NCBI GenBank assembly: GCA_009859145.1 | Contig: VRVR01000017.1 | Coordinates: 312,607 to 376,606, forward strand | Direction: 5' to 3' | Origin: Andalucia godoyi | Lineage: Eukaryota > Discoba > Jakobea > Jakobida > Andaluciidae | Length of the DNA: 64,000 nucleotides | Shown: positions 9,543 through 18,472 of the stretch, one piece after another | Layout: each line of letters opens with the position of its first letter | Position numbering within the stretch: position 1 is the first letter of the stretch | The notes under the pieces: model-generated | Told to the model about the DNA's origin: nothing | The model's input: the letters and a program-made list of their open reading frames with translations, nothing else | Databases searched by the model: none | Position numbers and translations under genes: made by a program

Positions 9543-9812
9543 TTAACCTCAGGCCCCGGTGTTGCACGATGGCTTGATGCGTCCAATCGTTCGTGATTTC
9601 CCACCCATCATCCCGCCGCTCTTGAATCCCGATGACCCTCCATACGACGTCGCCGAGTTCCTGCTGTTAGACTGGAACACCTCTTCGCTGGACGGGTCCC
9701 AGAGCGATGTGAAGAACGCTGAAACATAGTTGAGGCACACCCAGACTCTCGACGTCCAGTATGATATCGACAGGTAACTCTGGACCGGCTTCCCGTCCTT
9801 GTAAACAGTCAT
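9543..9812 (-). CDS. SELENOK: Selenoprotein K, with TGA at 9551-9549 read as selenocysteine
   Basis: Reading to the first TGA gives 87 aa; reading it as Sec adds U-G and then TAA, for 89 aa ending TGAUG. Family pattern: short polar N-terminus (MTVYKDGKPVQ), one membrane segment (about aa 23-42, RVWVCLNYVSAFFTSLW), then a Gly/Ser-rich tail with the RTIGRIKP motif and Sec as the second-last residue, the usual place in SelK. SelK is an ER single-pass protein that partners the palmitoyltransferase DHHC6 and the ERAD machinery in animals. A SECIS hairpin about 290 nt downstream supports recoding. A Cys precedes the Sec by five residues. If TGA acted as stop the protein would lose only two residues, so frame conservation alone cannot settle it; the SECIS does most of the work. 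Confidence 0.82.
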
Positions 9813-10235
9813 TTTTTGTACTTTCCTCGAGATCGTCTTCTTCTAGCTCATAATCGTAATCGAACGTTGTGGATACGAAAAACCCTCTCCACTAAAAGCA
9901 TTTCTTTCTTGTTTTGAAGGAAATGAGAGTCGGAGGCGGGCAATTTCAAAAAACAAAAGACAAGTGTTTGAGTGACGTGTTAAAAAAGCGCACAGTCGCA
10001 ATGTGTCGACTTGATGCTGTCGGGCTTTTTTTCCAAATCGGGATGCAACTGCCCCCCCCCCCCGCCCAGAAAGACTCACACACGAGTCAAAAGAACTCAG
10101 AGGGAATTGCACTCTTCGGTATTCGTTTTCATTATTCGCTGCATTTTTCGAATCTCATATTTAAAAGAACAGATGATTAAAGATTTAAAAATAAATAATT
10201 AAAAAATAGAGAACACGGAAACGACGAGAGTTGAG
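9813..10235. other. Divergent promoter region
   Basis: This 423-bp spacer between two divergent genes contains a ten-base C run at about 10053-10062 and an A/T-rich stretch before the downstream ATG. No gene is seen. Confidence 0.5.
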
Positions 10236-11186
10236 ATGGCCAGTATGATATTGAAGAGCATTAGTCCGAATACCACCAAGCTTGGTTTCATCGGAGTCGG
10301 TGTGATGGGCCAGTCGATGGCAGCACACTTGATGAAACATGGATATGCAATGACTGTTTATTCGCGGACTGCATCCAAGTGCGCGGCGCTTGTGGAGGCC
10401 GGAGCAAAGCTTGCGCGCTCCCCAAAGGAGGTCGCTGAACAGTCGGACATCATCTTTTCCATTGTCGGGTATCCGAAAGATGTTGAATCAGTCATGCTGG
10501 GGTCTTCTGAGACGGGTGCGCGCGACGCGGTCATCGATGGAGTGAGGCCGGGATCGATCGTGGTGGACATGACCACTTCAAAGCCGTCGATTGCAAAGAG
10601 GTTGCACGAACTCTTCAAGGAGAAGTCAGTGTTTTCCATGGACTGCCCAGTGTCTGGAGGAGACATTGGTGCGCGAAATGCAGCGCTGACCATCATGTGT
10701 GGTGGTGATCAAGAGGTATTTGATGCACTGGTTCCGGTGCTCCAGTGCATGGGAAAGACAGTGCGACTTATGGGCGGACCAGGCATGGGCCAGGCAACAA
10801 AGTGTGCGAACCAAACGATGATTGCGTCGACAATGGTTGGTGTTTGCGAGGCGCTGTTGTTTGCACACAAGTCCGGGCTCAACGTAGAGGACGTGATTGC
10901 GGTTTTGTCCGGGGGAGCAGCACAGTGTTTCAGCTTGACTTCGTACGGACCGAGGATCTTGAAGGGAGACATGAAGCCGGGGTTCTACGTCGAACACTTT
11001 GTCAAGGACATGAAGATTGTGCTCGAAGAGTGCGATCGCATGGGGATCGTCCTCCCCGGCCTTACGCAGGCAAAAATGCTGTATGAGATCTTGATTGCAC
11101 AGGGCGGCGGACGCCTGGGAACTCAGGCACTCATGCTCGCTCTGGAGAAGCTGAACAACATCGAGTTTGTGCCGAAGAATCTGTAA
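10236..11186 (+). CDS. Beta-hydroxyacid dehydrogenase (3-hydroxyisobutyrate dehydrogenase-like)
   Basis: The product is 316 aa, an NAD(P)-dependent oxidoreductase of the 3-hydroxyisobutyrate / tartronate semialdehyde reductase family. The Rossmann motif GFIGVGVMG lies at aa 17-25. The substrate motif CPVSGGDIGARNAALTIM is present, and the catalytic lysine is K189 in GQATKCANQ. Length is typical. The N-terminal 15 residues (MASMILKSISPNTTK) could include a weak mitochondrial signal, which would suit valine breakdown. Substrate cannot be fixed from sequence; glyoxylate/succinic semialdehyde reductases have the same motifs. An internal ATG at 10245 is an alternative start. Confidence 0.85.
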   Translation: MASMILKSISPNTTKLGFIGVGVMGQSMAAHLMKHGYAMTVYSRTASKCAALVEAGAKLARSPKEVAEQSDIIFSIVGYPKDVESVMLGSSETGARDAVIDGVRPGSIVVDMTTSKPSIAKRLHELFKEKSVFSMDCPVSGGDIGARNAALTIMCGGDQEVFDALVPVLQCMGKTVRLMGGPGMGQATKCANQTMIASTMVGVCEALLFAHKSGLNVEDVIAVLSGGAAQCFSLTSYGPRILKGDMKPGFYVEHFVKDMKIVLEECDRMGIVLPGLTQAKMLYEILIAQGGGRLGTQALMLALEKLNNIEFVPKNL

Positions 11187-11384
11187 TATGCTTGATGTTT
11201 TTTCCTTCTTTTCTTTTTTTTTCTTTTTAGGGCATTTTAAACATTAAACAATAGTCATACGAAAATGCAGACTTTAGTCGGAGGATGCAAGAATTGTTTT
11301 ACTCAATACGCATTCGATGTACAGTTTTTCTCTCTTATTCTTTCTTTCTTTCTTTTTTTTTTTTTTGGTGTGTGGAGGCAGCAA

Positions 11385-12593
11385 TCACATTATTCCAGAT
11401 TCCAGATTCCAGCTGTTGAGGAGCATATTCCAACAGTAATCGGTGAACGACCAGCCAATCTCAGCAGCGGCCATTGCAACTAGACAGTCCTGCTCTTCTC
11501 GGCCGGGCCTTCCACGGCCAGTCAGGTTCGGTTTCATGTTGAGGTCAAAGAGGAAGAATGGCGATTCTGGCGCGCGGGTGCTTTGTCGAGCGTCTATCCG
11601 CAACGGGGCCTTGGGTGCCACGATCTGAGCAGCACGGACACATTCTTCGTACAGCGACTTGTAGATCGGATCCTCGTGTGCCAGTGACTTTGGGACGGCC
11701 TTGCTGTTTCTGATTACCGGTACCTCGCGGTTGGACGGCATAACGCCGTTGACTTGAGAGAACCGCAACACGGCAGGCAAACACCAATACTGCTCCATCG
11801 CTGTTTGCTGTCCGTCAATGATATATTGGCCGGGGGGCATCACTGTCACAGTCACTTCGTCTCCTTCCAGAAATGGTTCAACCATCAGCGCATTCCCAAA
11901 CGACCTGTCCTTGATCATGCGCTGCACTGTTTCCACAAACACTTCGGGTGTGTCACAGCGCACCACCCCGGCACTACCTCGGCCTCGGACAGGCTTCACA
12001 ACAACTGGGAATGTAAATCCACAATCTTGCATTATGTGGCTTTCTGCATTCCAACTATCCACATCCACCAGCGTCGTGTTGGCATGTCGTTCATCCAGTT
12101 CGTCCCGCTGCAACGCTTCATGCGGCCACAAACTGCTTCGCGATGTGGCTAGAAAAGAAGGTGAGGCACGCACGCCGCACGAAATGAGCAAGTCATTTGT
12201 CACTTTCTTGTCGTCGTACTTGTGCGTAAGGTGGACCGGTTGGCCCACAGCCCGGATGCAGGAGCGATGATGACGCTGGAATTTCTCGATGGGATGTCCA
12301 TTGAACAAGATGGTGTTGAGCCACAACACATTTGCACCGCAATCCACGACATGCCGGATAGATTCTTCCGTGTCTGGAAAAGCCCAGTGATCGTCTATTG
12401 CAGGATCAGGGTGCGGGGCAGGAACCAGTACTTTGCATCTATGCCGAGAATGCCGAGAGTGCAATGCAAACGCAATATCCGCACTTGAATCTCGGTATCC
12501 ACCAATCTTCATTGGCTTCACAATCCCATCGATCGCTGGCGGTGGTGCTGCTTGATACAGTACTGCCAGCACAATTTCCTCCTCCGTCTCCAT
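11385..12593 (-). CDS. ATP-grasp ligase, D-Ala-D-Ala ligase-like
   Basis: The product is 402 aa from ATG at 12593 (METEEEIVLAVLY). The open frame extends upstream, but those 33 residues come from A/T-rich DNA and read as random hydrophobics. The centre has the ATP-grasp lysine and glycine loop (FPVVVKPVRGRGSAGVVR) and LMVEPFLEGDEVTVTVMPPG. The end has FFLFDLNMKPNLTGRGRP, where Asp and Asn of DLNMKPN are the expected metal ligands. The family forms peptide or ester bonds through acyl phosphates. Its substrate in eukaryotes is not known to me. The gene is convergent with the dehydrogenase. Confidence 0.75.
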   Translation of the reverse strand: METEEEIVLAVLYQAAPPPAIDGIVKPMKIGGYRDSSADIAFALHSRHSRHRCKVLVPAPHPDPAIDDHWAFPDTEESIRHVVDCGANVLWLNTILFNGHPIEKFQRHHRSCIRAVGQPVHLTHKYDDKKVTNDLLISCGVRASPSFLATSRSSLWPHEALQRDELDERHANTTLVDVDSWNAESHIMQDCGFTFPVVVKPVRGRGSAGVVRCDTPEVFVETVQRMIKDRSFGNALMVEPFLEGDEVTVTVMPPGQYIIDGQQTAMEQYWCLPAVLRFSQVNGVMPSNREVPVIRNSKAVPKSLAHEDPIYKSLYEECVRAAQIVAPKAPLRIDARQSTRAPESPFFLFDLNMKPNLTGRGRPGREEQDCLVAMAAAEIGWSFTDYCWNMLLNSWNLESGIM

Positions 12594-12885
12594 CCTCCTC
12601 TGGGCCCAAAAAAGAGAAATAAAAATAATAAAATAAATATAAAAAAACGTGAAAAAAACTGGCAATGCGAACACAACTGTACCGATCGGCACACTTTTGA
12701 CTGGTGCGCGGAGTGAAACGGAGCGCTACAGCAAGCGTTTCGGAGAGCGAGTTTTAAAGCACATTTTGTGGGGGGGGTTTTGGTTTTGTTTGGAGATGGT
12801 TTCTCTTCTATTTTCTTCTGTACGTCTTCGTGTTGTTTCTATTATTGTGTGCTAGATAGTTCGAGAGAAGCAGACGGTTGAGATC

Positions 12886-13791
12886 ATGTCGGTTTCCAGT
12901 GCAGACAAGGCGCGCGACTACTACAATTCTGCAGATGCGGATAACTTTTACCATGCCATTTGGGGCGGCACAGACATCCACATTGGGATTTACACTGGTT
13001 CTACGAACGCGGAAATGCTCGCAAAGACTGTTTCCGACGATTTGTCTGGGGCTTCGTTTGAAGAGACGATCCACGGAGCATCCCGACGGACAGTTCGTGA
13101 GATGGCATCGCTGATTCCTCCGTGCTTGCTGGACGCAGAATCCAAAAGAGGAAACAAGGTCCTTGATATTGGTGCTGGGTATGGCGGGGCTTCGCGATAT
13201 CTTGCGTCGGTTCACTCGGTTCCTGTGGTATGTTTGAACCTTGCTGCTGCGCAAAACACGCGAAACCAAGAGATGAACTATGCCGAGAATCTGCACAGTC
13301 TGGTGACGGTTGTCGAAGGAAATTTCGAGTCACTGCCGTTTCCGGACGCTTCGTTCTCTGTAGTGTGGTCACAGGATGCCATCCTACACTCGGATAAGAA
13401 AGAAAAGGTGTTCTCGGAAGTATCGCGTGTGTTGAGGCCTGGTGGAGTGTTCGTTTTTTCGGATATTGTCGCAACGGACCATGCAGATGAAGATCGGCTG
13501 AAGCCCTTGCTGCAGAGAATCCACTTGTCGCAGTTTGGCTCCGACAGCACGTATAAGCGAATTGCATTGGACGTAGGACTAGAGTGGAAGCAAACGAGAC
13601 CGCTTCCGCAAAACGCACAGATGCATTATGCGCGTGTTCGGCAAGAGCTGCGGTCGCGAAAAGCAGCCAACCAACTCGACATCTCGGACGAGTATGCCCT
13701 TGGAATGGACAAGGGTCTTACGCTGTGGGTAAAGGGATTTGCAGACGGCCACGTATCATGGGGATTCTGGCATTTCCAAAAGCCATCTTAG
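12886..13791 (+). CDS. Sarcosine/dimethylglycine N-methyltransferase-like (glycine betaine synthesis)
   Basis: The product is 301 aa, a class I SAM-dependent methyltransferase. Its N-terminus YYNSADADNFYHAIWGGTDI closely fits the betaine-pathway SDMT family. Motif I is VLDIGAGYGG (aa 92-101). Motif II region WSQDAILHSDKKEKVFSEV and VLRPGGVFVFSDI follow. These enzymes methylate sarcosine and dimethylglycine to glycine betaine, a compatible solute. A glycine sarcosine methyltransferase partner is not next to it. Phosphoethanolamine methyltransferases are the nearest alternative but lack the WGGxDIHIG start. Start: the ATG after a T-rich leader. Confidence 0.8.
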   Translation: MSVSSADKARDYYNSADADNFYHAIWGGTDIHIGIYTGSTNAEMLAKTVSDDLSGASFEETIHGASRRTVREMASLIPPCLLDAESKRGNKVLDIGAGYGGASRYLASVHSVPVVCLNLAAAQNTRNQEMNYAENLHSLVTVVEGNFESLPFPDASFSVVWSQDAILHSDKKEKVFSEVSRVLRPGGVFVFSDIVATDHADEDRLKPLLQRIHLSQFGSDSTYKRIALDVGLEWKQTRPLPQNAQMHYARVRQELRSRKAANQLDISDEYALGMDKGLTLWVKGFADGHVSWGFWHFQKPS

Positions 13792-14060
13792 AGGGAGGAA
13801 GCGAGAGAACTTCTGTGCTTGTTTTGTTATTTTTGCCGTTTGCCGTTTGCGGTGCAACCCCGCATTTACCATTTAAAAGAAGAAAAACAATGAAGCCTTT
13901 TCCCGTGCGCGGGCACATCTCTTTGCTGGCACCCTCTCACTTTTCCTCTCTTGCAAAAATAATGTACATAATGTTGTGCGCATGTTCCTTTTGCGCCCCT
14001 TGGCATCATCGTCGTCGTCGTCATTGTCGTCGTCGTCGTCGTCGTCGCCGTCGCTTACTG

Positions 14061-14540
14061 CTACACATAGAATATCCTAACGCGGGCATGGGCAACGACA
14101 TTGTCAGCGTCCATGAACTTCGTGTCGATGACGAGGTTTCCAGACAAGACTTCCGCAGGAATCATGTTTTCTCCGCCTTGGGCCTCAACGACTGTTTGCC
14201 AAGAATTTGTCGAATTGGGAATGACAAATCCAAAATCAAACGTCCACTCCTCAATCTCCTGGTCACCCAGATACACGTGCTGTTCCAAGCGCATCGCCGC
14301 CATCAGATCGCGGCTGTAGAACTCGATTGTCCGAGACACCTCCAAACACTGGAGGACGCTTGCTGGGATATGTGCCTCGAGTTCCGGCACTGTATTCGAC
14401 CCGTTGGACACGAACACAAGCTTCGCAGCATCAAATCCAGCATCCAGTGTTGAATCCCACATAACCTTCCCGCTCTCGCCGTCGTGCATGGACATCCCAA
14501 CAATTCGAAATGCAACATTCGGATCGTCCACTTTGCTCAT
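14061..14540 (-). CDS. PDE6D: PDE6D / PrBP-delta prenyl-binding chaperone
   Basis: The product is 159 aa from ATG at 14540 (MSKVDDPNVAF), close to the 150 aa of vertebrate PDE6D. The whole beta-sandwich is recognisable: GESGKVMWDS, LEAHIPASVLQCLEVSRTIEF, RLEQHVYLGDQEIEEWTFDF, GFVIPNSTNSWQTVVEA and the C-terminal ARVRIFYV. This chaperone carries farnesylated and geranylgeranylated proteins and releases them to ARL2/ARL3, mainly for delivery to cilia. The frame is open 17 codons further upstream, but that stretch has no similarity. Confidence 0.93.
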   Translation of the reverse strand: MSKVDDPNVAFRIVGMSMHDGESGKVMWDSTLDAGFDAAKLVFVSNGSNTVPELEAHIPASVLQCLEVSRTIEFYSRDLMAAMRLEQHVYLGDQEIEEWTFDFGFVIPNSTNSWQTVVEAQGGENMIPAEVLSGNLVIDTKFMDADNVVAHARVRIFYV

Positions 14541-14591
14541 CTTTGCACCAACAACACCTGCCCACCAGAGCACACGCAACGGCAAAAGCAA

Positions 14592-15209
14592 TAATAATTA
14601 TTATTATAATAGGAATAGTAATAGTAAAACGAAGAAGAAAGAAGCAGCATTAATTTGAAAAAGATAGAAAGGAGAGAAAGAAAAACGTCCAAATAAAGGA
14701 AGAGCCCGCAACGGATAAGGAATGTCCTTGACATCTTGATGTGTGTGATGTGCGACAAGTTTGACTGATTACAAATTCAAAAACAAAATAAACAATACAG
14801 CATACAGGGACAAAGGGAAACAGAAAAAAAATCATCGGCCGGACTTTTGAGTTTTTCTGAGAGAAGACCGCGCCTACACTGTACGCTAACCCACGGATAA
14901 TCATCGCTGATCACCCATAATCAATGTTGCAGCCCAACAACATGCATAATGCAACGCGGTGGCGTATTTATAAAACGCTTGTGCATGGCGCGTGCCAGTG
15001 GGTTTGCTTACGTGCGCTCTAGATTGCTTCAACATATCGCAATAGATGGCTGCGGTTTCCGAATTTGCCTGAGCAAACGAAAGCCACCCCGCTTTGTTCT
15101 CCAGATTCATGAATGCTGATTTTCTTTGCATTTGCACTTGGATTTTCTTCTTCTTCTTCTTGTTTTTTTTTTGCGACTGATTTTTCATTAAAAATAGTGG
15201 ACCAGAGGC
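14592..15209. other. Divergent spacer containing an R2 repeat copy
   Basis: The spacer carries the short R2 copy (14870-15060), TAT/AAT-rich sequence at 14590-14640 and a CTT run before the transporter ATG. No gene is seen. Confidence 0.5.
14870..15060 (+). repeat. R2 dispersed repeat, short copy
   Basis: About 190 bp matching both ends of the 560-bp copy at 56577-57137. The left block contains GATAATCATCGCTGATCACC and CCCAACAACATGCAT. The right block contains ATGCAACGCGGTGGCGT, GCATGGCGCGTG and TTACGTGCGCT. The middle of the long copy is absent. Confidence 0.82.
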
Positions 15210-16772
15210 ATGGGAGAGGAGTCCTTTCGGTTGCTGTCGAATGATTCGTCTGGTCCAAGGGCTGTGGTTCCGCGGAGTCGAAGGTTTCTTGATTTCATGA
15301 ATGTGTTCAAAGCGTTTATTGGGGCGAACTATTTGACGACATCGTTTGCGTACTCGCAAGCTGGATATGCATTGGGGGCAGTTGGTATGGTTCTCGTTGC
15401 ATGGCTGACGGATTTCTGCTGTGCGCTGATTGTTGATTGCAAAAAGTTTGTATTGGACGATCTCGAGCGCAAACGCGCATATGAATCATCATCGGCATCA
15501 TCATCATCATCGTTGTCGTCGTCTGGTGCAGGTATCGCGGCATCTAGGGGGATGATGACGGTGATGGGTGATCTGGGCAAGTCCAGCCACCCGTCTTCGC
15601 GCAAGGATGCAACTGCTGCATCAACGACTGACAGCATAAACACCGAATACTCGGCTGTGGATGAACGGGAGGCACTGGAAATGACGTTCACGTACGAGGA
15701 TGCAGCACGTGCGGCGTACGGAAAATGGGGTGTGCGCGTCACAAAGTCCGTGTTGTTCTTCACACAGTTTGGATTCTGCGTTGGGTATTTTATCTTTTTG
15801 GGCCAGGTTCTTCATTCGCTGCTTCCAGACGTCAATATATTGTTATGTGTTGCAATGCCCTTTCCTTTCTGTCTTGGATTGTCGCTTGTGAAGGACATGA
15901 GGAAGTTCTCTGGAATTTCCATGGTTGCAAACATCTGCGTGTTTTCTGGTTATGTTGTGGTGCTGATCGTGTGCGGATACCACATCAACCAGCAGCTGCA
16001 CGGATCCGAGAGCAAGGCACACATTGTCCCTGCAAAATGGAGCACATTCCCGGTGTTTCTGGGAATGACTGCCGGCGCATACGAAGGCATTGGATGCATC
16101 ATCCCGATCGAGTCGTCCATGAGAGAGAACAGAGGCGCATTCCGAAGTTATCTGCACGGAGCTGTCGGGCTGATGACAGTGATCTTGGCCACTTGCGGAT
16201 TGCTCGGCTACGGCGCATACGGAGATGACACTGCCCAAATCATCATTCTCAACTTTGACAATTCCGCGGGCTACGTCAAGGCGTTACGTGCAACTCTGTG
16301 CATTTCGATTCTGGGCACGTTTCCTATGCAGTTGTTCCCCGCAGTGCAGATCGTCGAGCTGTTCATCAAGAAGTGGGCTTCGAGACGGCGACCGTCGTTG
16401 ATTGCAAAGATCTCGCACTCGTCATTTGTCGACGAGGACGAAGATGGCGACGATGATGATCGAAAGTACGCACTGATGGATCTGCCAATATGGCTGCAAA
16501 ACATCATCCGGGTCGTCATGGTCATTGTTGCGTGTGGACTCGGACTCGCATTCCGAGACTACTTTGCGTATTTTGCTGCCATTGTCGGTGCGATTGGTGC
16601 CTCCTCTCTGTCGTTCATCTTACCGTGTCTGTTCTACAACAAGCTCGTTCCGGAGTCGAAGAGAACTCGCGCTGCGGTCATTCGAAATTATGCTATTGCA
16701 GTAATCGGCATCGTCGGCGGACTCGGTGCCGTTGTCATTGCCCTGTCCGCGATTGTGGGTGCCGACTTATAG
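15210..16772 (+). CDS. AAAP-family amino acid transporter (SLC36/AVT-like)
   Basis: The product is 520 aa with about eleven membrane segments. It begins with the typical AAAP entry FMNVFKAFIGANYLTTSFAYSQAGYALGA. A Ser-rich cytosolic loop (about aa 92-150) sits between early helices. Core segments include FTQFGFCVGYFIFLGQVL, GMTAGAYEGIGCIIPIESSM and the C-terminal FSLSFILPCLFY-like region. The family moves neutral amino acids with protons across plasma or vacuolar membranes. Substrate and membrane cannot be told. The stop codon overlaps the end of the convergent kinase gene by six bases. Confidence 0.85.
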   Translation: MGEESFRLLSNDSSGPRAVVPRSRRFLDFMNVFKAFIGANYLTTSFAYSQAGYALGAVGMVLVAWLTDFCCALIVDCKKFVLDDLERKRAYESSSASSSSSLSSSGAGIAASRGMMTVMGDLGKSSHPSSRKDATAASTTDSINTEYSAVDEREALEMTFTYEDAARAAYGKWGVRVTKSVLFFTQFGFCVGYFIFLGQVLHSLLPDVNILLCVAMPFPFCLGLSLVKDMRKFSGISMVANICVFSGYVVVLIVCGYHINQQLHGSESKAHIVPAKWSTFPVFLGMTAGAYEGIGCIIPIESSMRENRGAFRSYLHGAVGLMTVILATCGLLGYGAYGDDTAQIIILNFDNSAGYVKALRATLCISILGTFPMQLFPAVQIVELFIKKWASRRRPSLIAKISHSSFVDEDEDGDDDDRKYALMDLPIWLQNIIRVVMVIVACGLGLAFRDYFAYFAAIVGAIGASSLSFILPCLFYNKLVPESKRTRAAVIRNYAIAVIGIVGGLGAVVIALSAIVGADL

Positions 16773-17537
16773 ACGATTTCCAAGAGGAGACAAGTAAACA
16801 AGAAGCGTGGAAAGCGGCACCAGAATGTTATCGATTTCTCGGGGCGAGCACGCTTCAACCACTGTGGCAAGCGCGCTTGCAACTACCAGGAAAGGCAGGC
16901 TGTGGAGTGCCGCGTCACCCCCAAACATGAACGCCACATTCCCTGCCGAGCCAAGCACTGAACCAAGGAGCATGAATGCAGAGCCTTCCAGCGTCTTGGT
17001 TTCCACAATGCGATATGGATGACGACCGAAGTAGCATCCTCCAACAGGTGCCAATCCATCTCCCCATGCAAGCACGCCCATAAGAACCGCACCAATGATT
17101 GTATCAAACGCGAACACCCCGACCGCGATCATGAGGAGCGTGAAATACAAGGGTCCTTTAAGCAGCTCAGCAGGATGGCCGGATCGACACACGCTGCGCA
17201 CCAATGGATCACAAAGGACTTTCACCGGAATTGATTCTCGTCTTGCCTGGTTCACATACGGCAGTCCTTTCATACAGAAAACCACAGAGAACATCGCAGG
17301 GACAACGATGTTGAAAATCCACGAAAAGCCATCATCTTTTGAAAAAAACGGGTGCGAAAGTACCCAGGTGCCAGCAAAGACATGCACCAACTTCCGGGAC
17401 AAAAACACGGGAATCACATGCTTTGCAACGAGAAAATCCAGACCTCCAAGAATCGCTTTGACATACGCTACCGTGCAAGCCGCAACAGCCACATTCAGCC
17501 AAAACGGAGACATCCCCTCCATCGTCAATCGTCTCAC
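16767..17537 (-). CDS. Phytol/polyprenol kinase (dolichol kinase family, VTE5-like)
   Basis: The product is 256 aa, a polytopic CTP-dependent isoprenoid alcohol kinase. Family motifs: LSRKLVHVFAGTW, the nucleotide-binding GDGLAPVGGCYFGRHPY, KTLEGSAFM, and VEACSPREIDNILVP near the end. Plant VTE5/FOLK enzymes phosphorylate phytol or farnesol. Dolichol kinases share the motifs but are longer. If the substrate is phytol, a plastid or chlorophyll-containing diet is implied, but this cannot be decided here. Convergent 6-bp overlap with the transporter. Confidence 0.82.
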   Translation of the reverse strand: MRRLTMEGMSPFWLNVAVAACTVAYVKAILGGLDFLVAKHVIPVFLSRKLVHVFAGTWVLSHPFFSKDDGFSWIFNIVVPAMFSVVFCMKGLPYVNQARRESIPVKVLCDPLVRSVCRSGHPAELLKGPLYFTLLMIAVGVFAFDTIIGAVLMGVLAWGDGLAPVGGCYFGRHPYRIVETKTLEGSAFMLLGSVLGSAGNVAFMFGGDAALHSLPFLVVASALATVVEACSPREIDNILVPLSTLLVYLSPLGNRL

Positions 17538-18472
17538 GCAGTCTTTCTCAGTCTCGGTGCAATGGTTTTATTCCTCCGTGTTTGCGGCAGTGCTAAATAC
17601 AACGTTTCCCAGCATGAAAAAAATAATAATAAACGTCTCAAAGCAACTCGATGCAGGAGTCAATTGACACAAAGTACTCTGGTGCAAGTCTTCAAAAAAT
17701 AATAACAACAATCATAATAATCCAAAGTCTCCAACGTAAAAATAAAAATAAAATAAAAAAAGCTGAGGTCTCTAACCGCTCGCCAGAATCATTATTGGTC
17801 ATCGGCTAAGCTGTCACATCCAAGCCACATGTTGTTATTTGGGACGAGCACCACCTCTTCAGTGCGGTCAAGGGGTCATCGCAACGAACATATTCCCGAA
17901 TCGATTCAACATTCAATAAATGAACGTTGAAGGAAGCCGGCGGCGTTGCACATCGCTGCACCCTCTTGCTCTCTGACTTGAAAGCGCATTCCGAACGCGC
18001 AATCGACCACATCTCCGTGATTTGATGATCATCCGCTTGCTCAGCAAGTTGCGACGAGAGGGGAATCAACGGGTTTCTTGGTTCTCGGTGTCTTCGGGCA
18101 TGGCCTCGGATTGAGTTTGTTGGGAAGATCCCTCTTTGGAGCCATGAGACGCTTTGTCTTTGTCTCGGATGAAAGATGCTGCGTGAGGGTTCGATAATAA
18201 AAGACAAAACAGAAAAGAATAATAGAAAGAAAAGAAACGTGGAGACTGAAGACATTCGAGACTTGACTACGGTAAGAGCATCGCGTCCCCATTGAGTTGG
18301 ATGAACACAAACTTCCGGTATGATGTTTTGTTTGCTTGACATTCACGAACCAAATGATCAACCGTATCAGTACGTTTTGAATGCTGCATGCTTATTTCAG
18401 GTGGTGTGAGTGACTCGTAGGGTATACTGATTTATTGATTTAATTAATTAATAATATTATTTTTGCGGAAGA
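17538..18472. other. Divergent spacer largely occupied by R1 copy B
   Basis: A 935-bp gap between the kinase and SSNA1 genes. R1 copy B fills roughly 17786-18345. The rest is A/T-rich with AATAA motifs near 17740. No other gene is supported. Confidence 0.6.
17786..18345 (-). repeat. R1 dispersed repeat, copy B (long)
   Basis: On the minus strand, 18274-17840 matches 30045-30479 of copy C over 435 bp with six substitutions and no gaps. Beyond the core, the 5' side shares CATACCGGAAGTTTGT with copy D, and the 3' side shares a CCGATGACCAATAATGATTC-like end and a GGCGAGCGG segment with copy A. It contains an open frame from ATG 18255 to a stop at 17806 (149 aa) that begins MSSVSTFLFFLLFFSVLSF and ends with a Cys/Trp-containing tail; no family is recognised. 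Near-identity to copy C indicates recent copying or gene conversion. Confidence 0.9.

Noticed and set aside
12594-12692. N-terminal hydrophobic extension of the ATP-grasp protein as a membrane anchor
   Set aside because: The stretch is A/T-rich leader DNA read in frame; similarity begins after ATG 12593.
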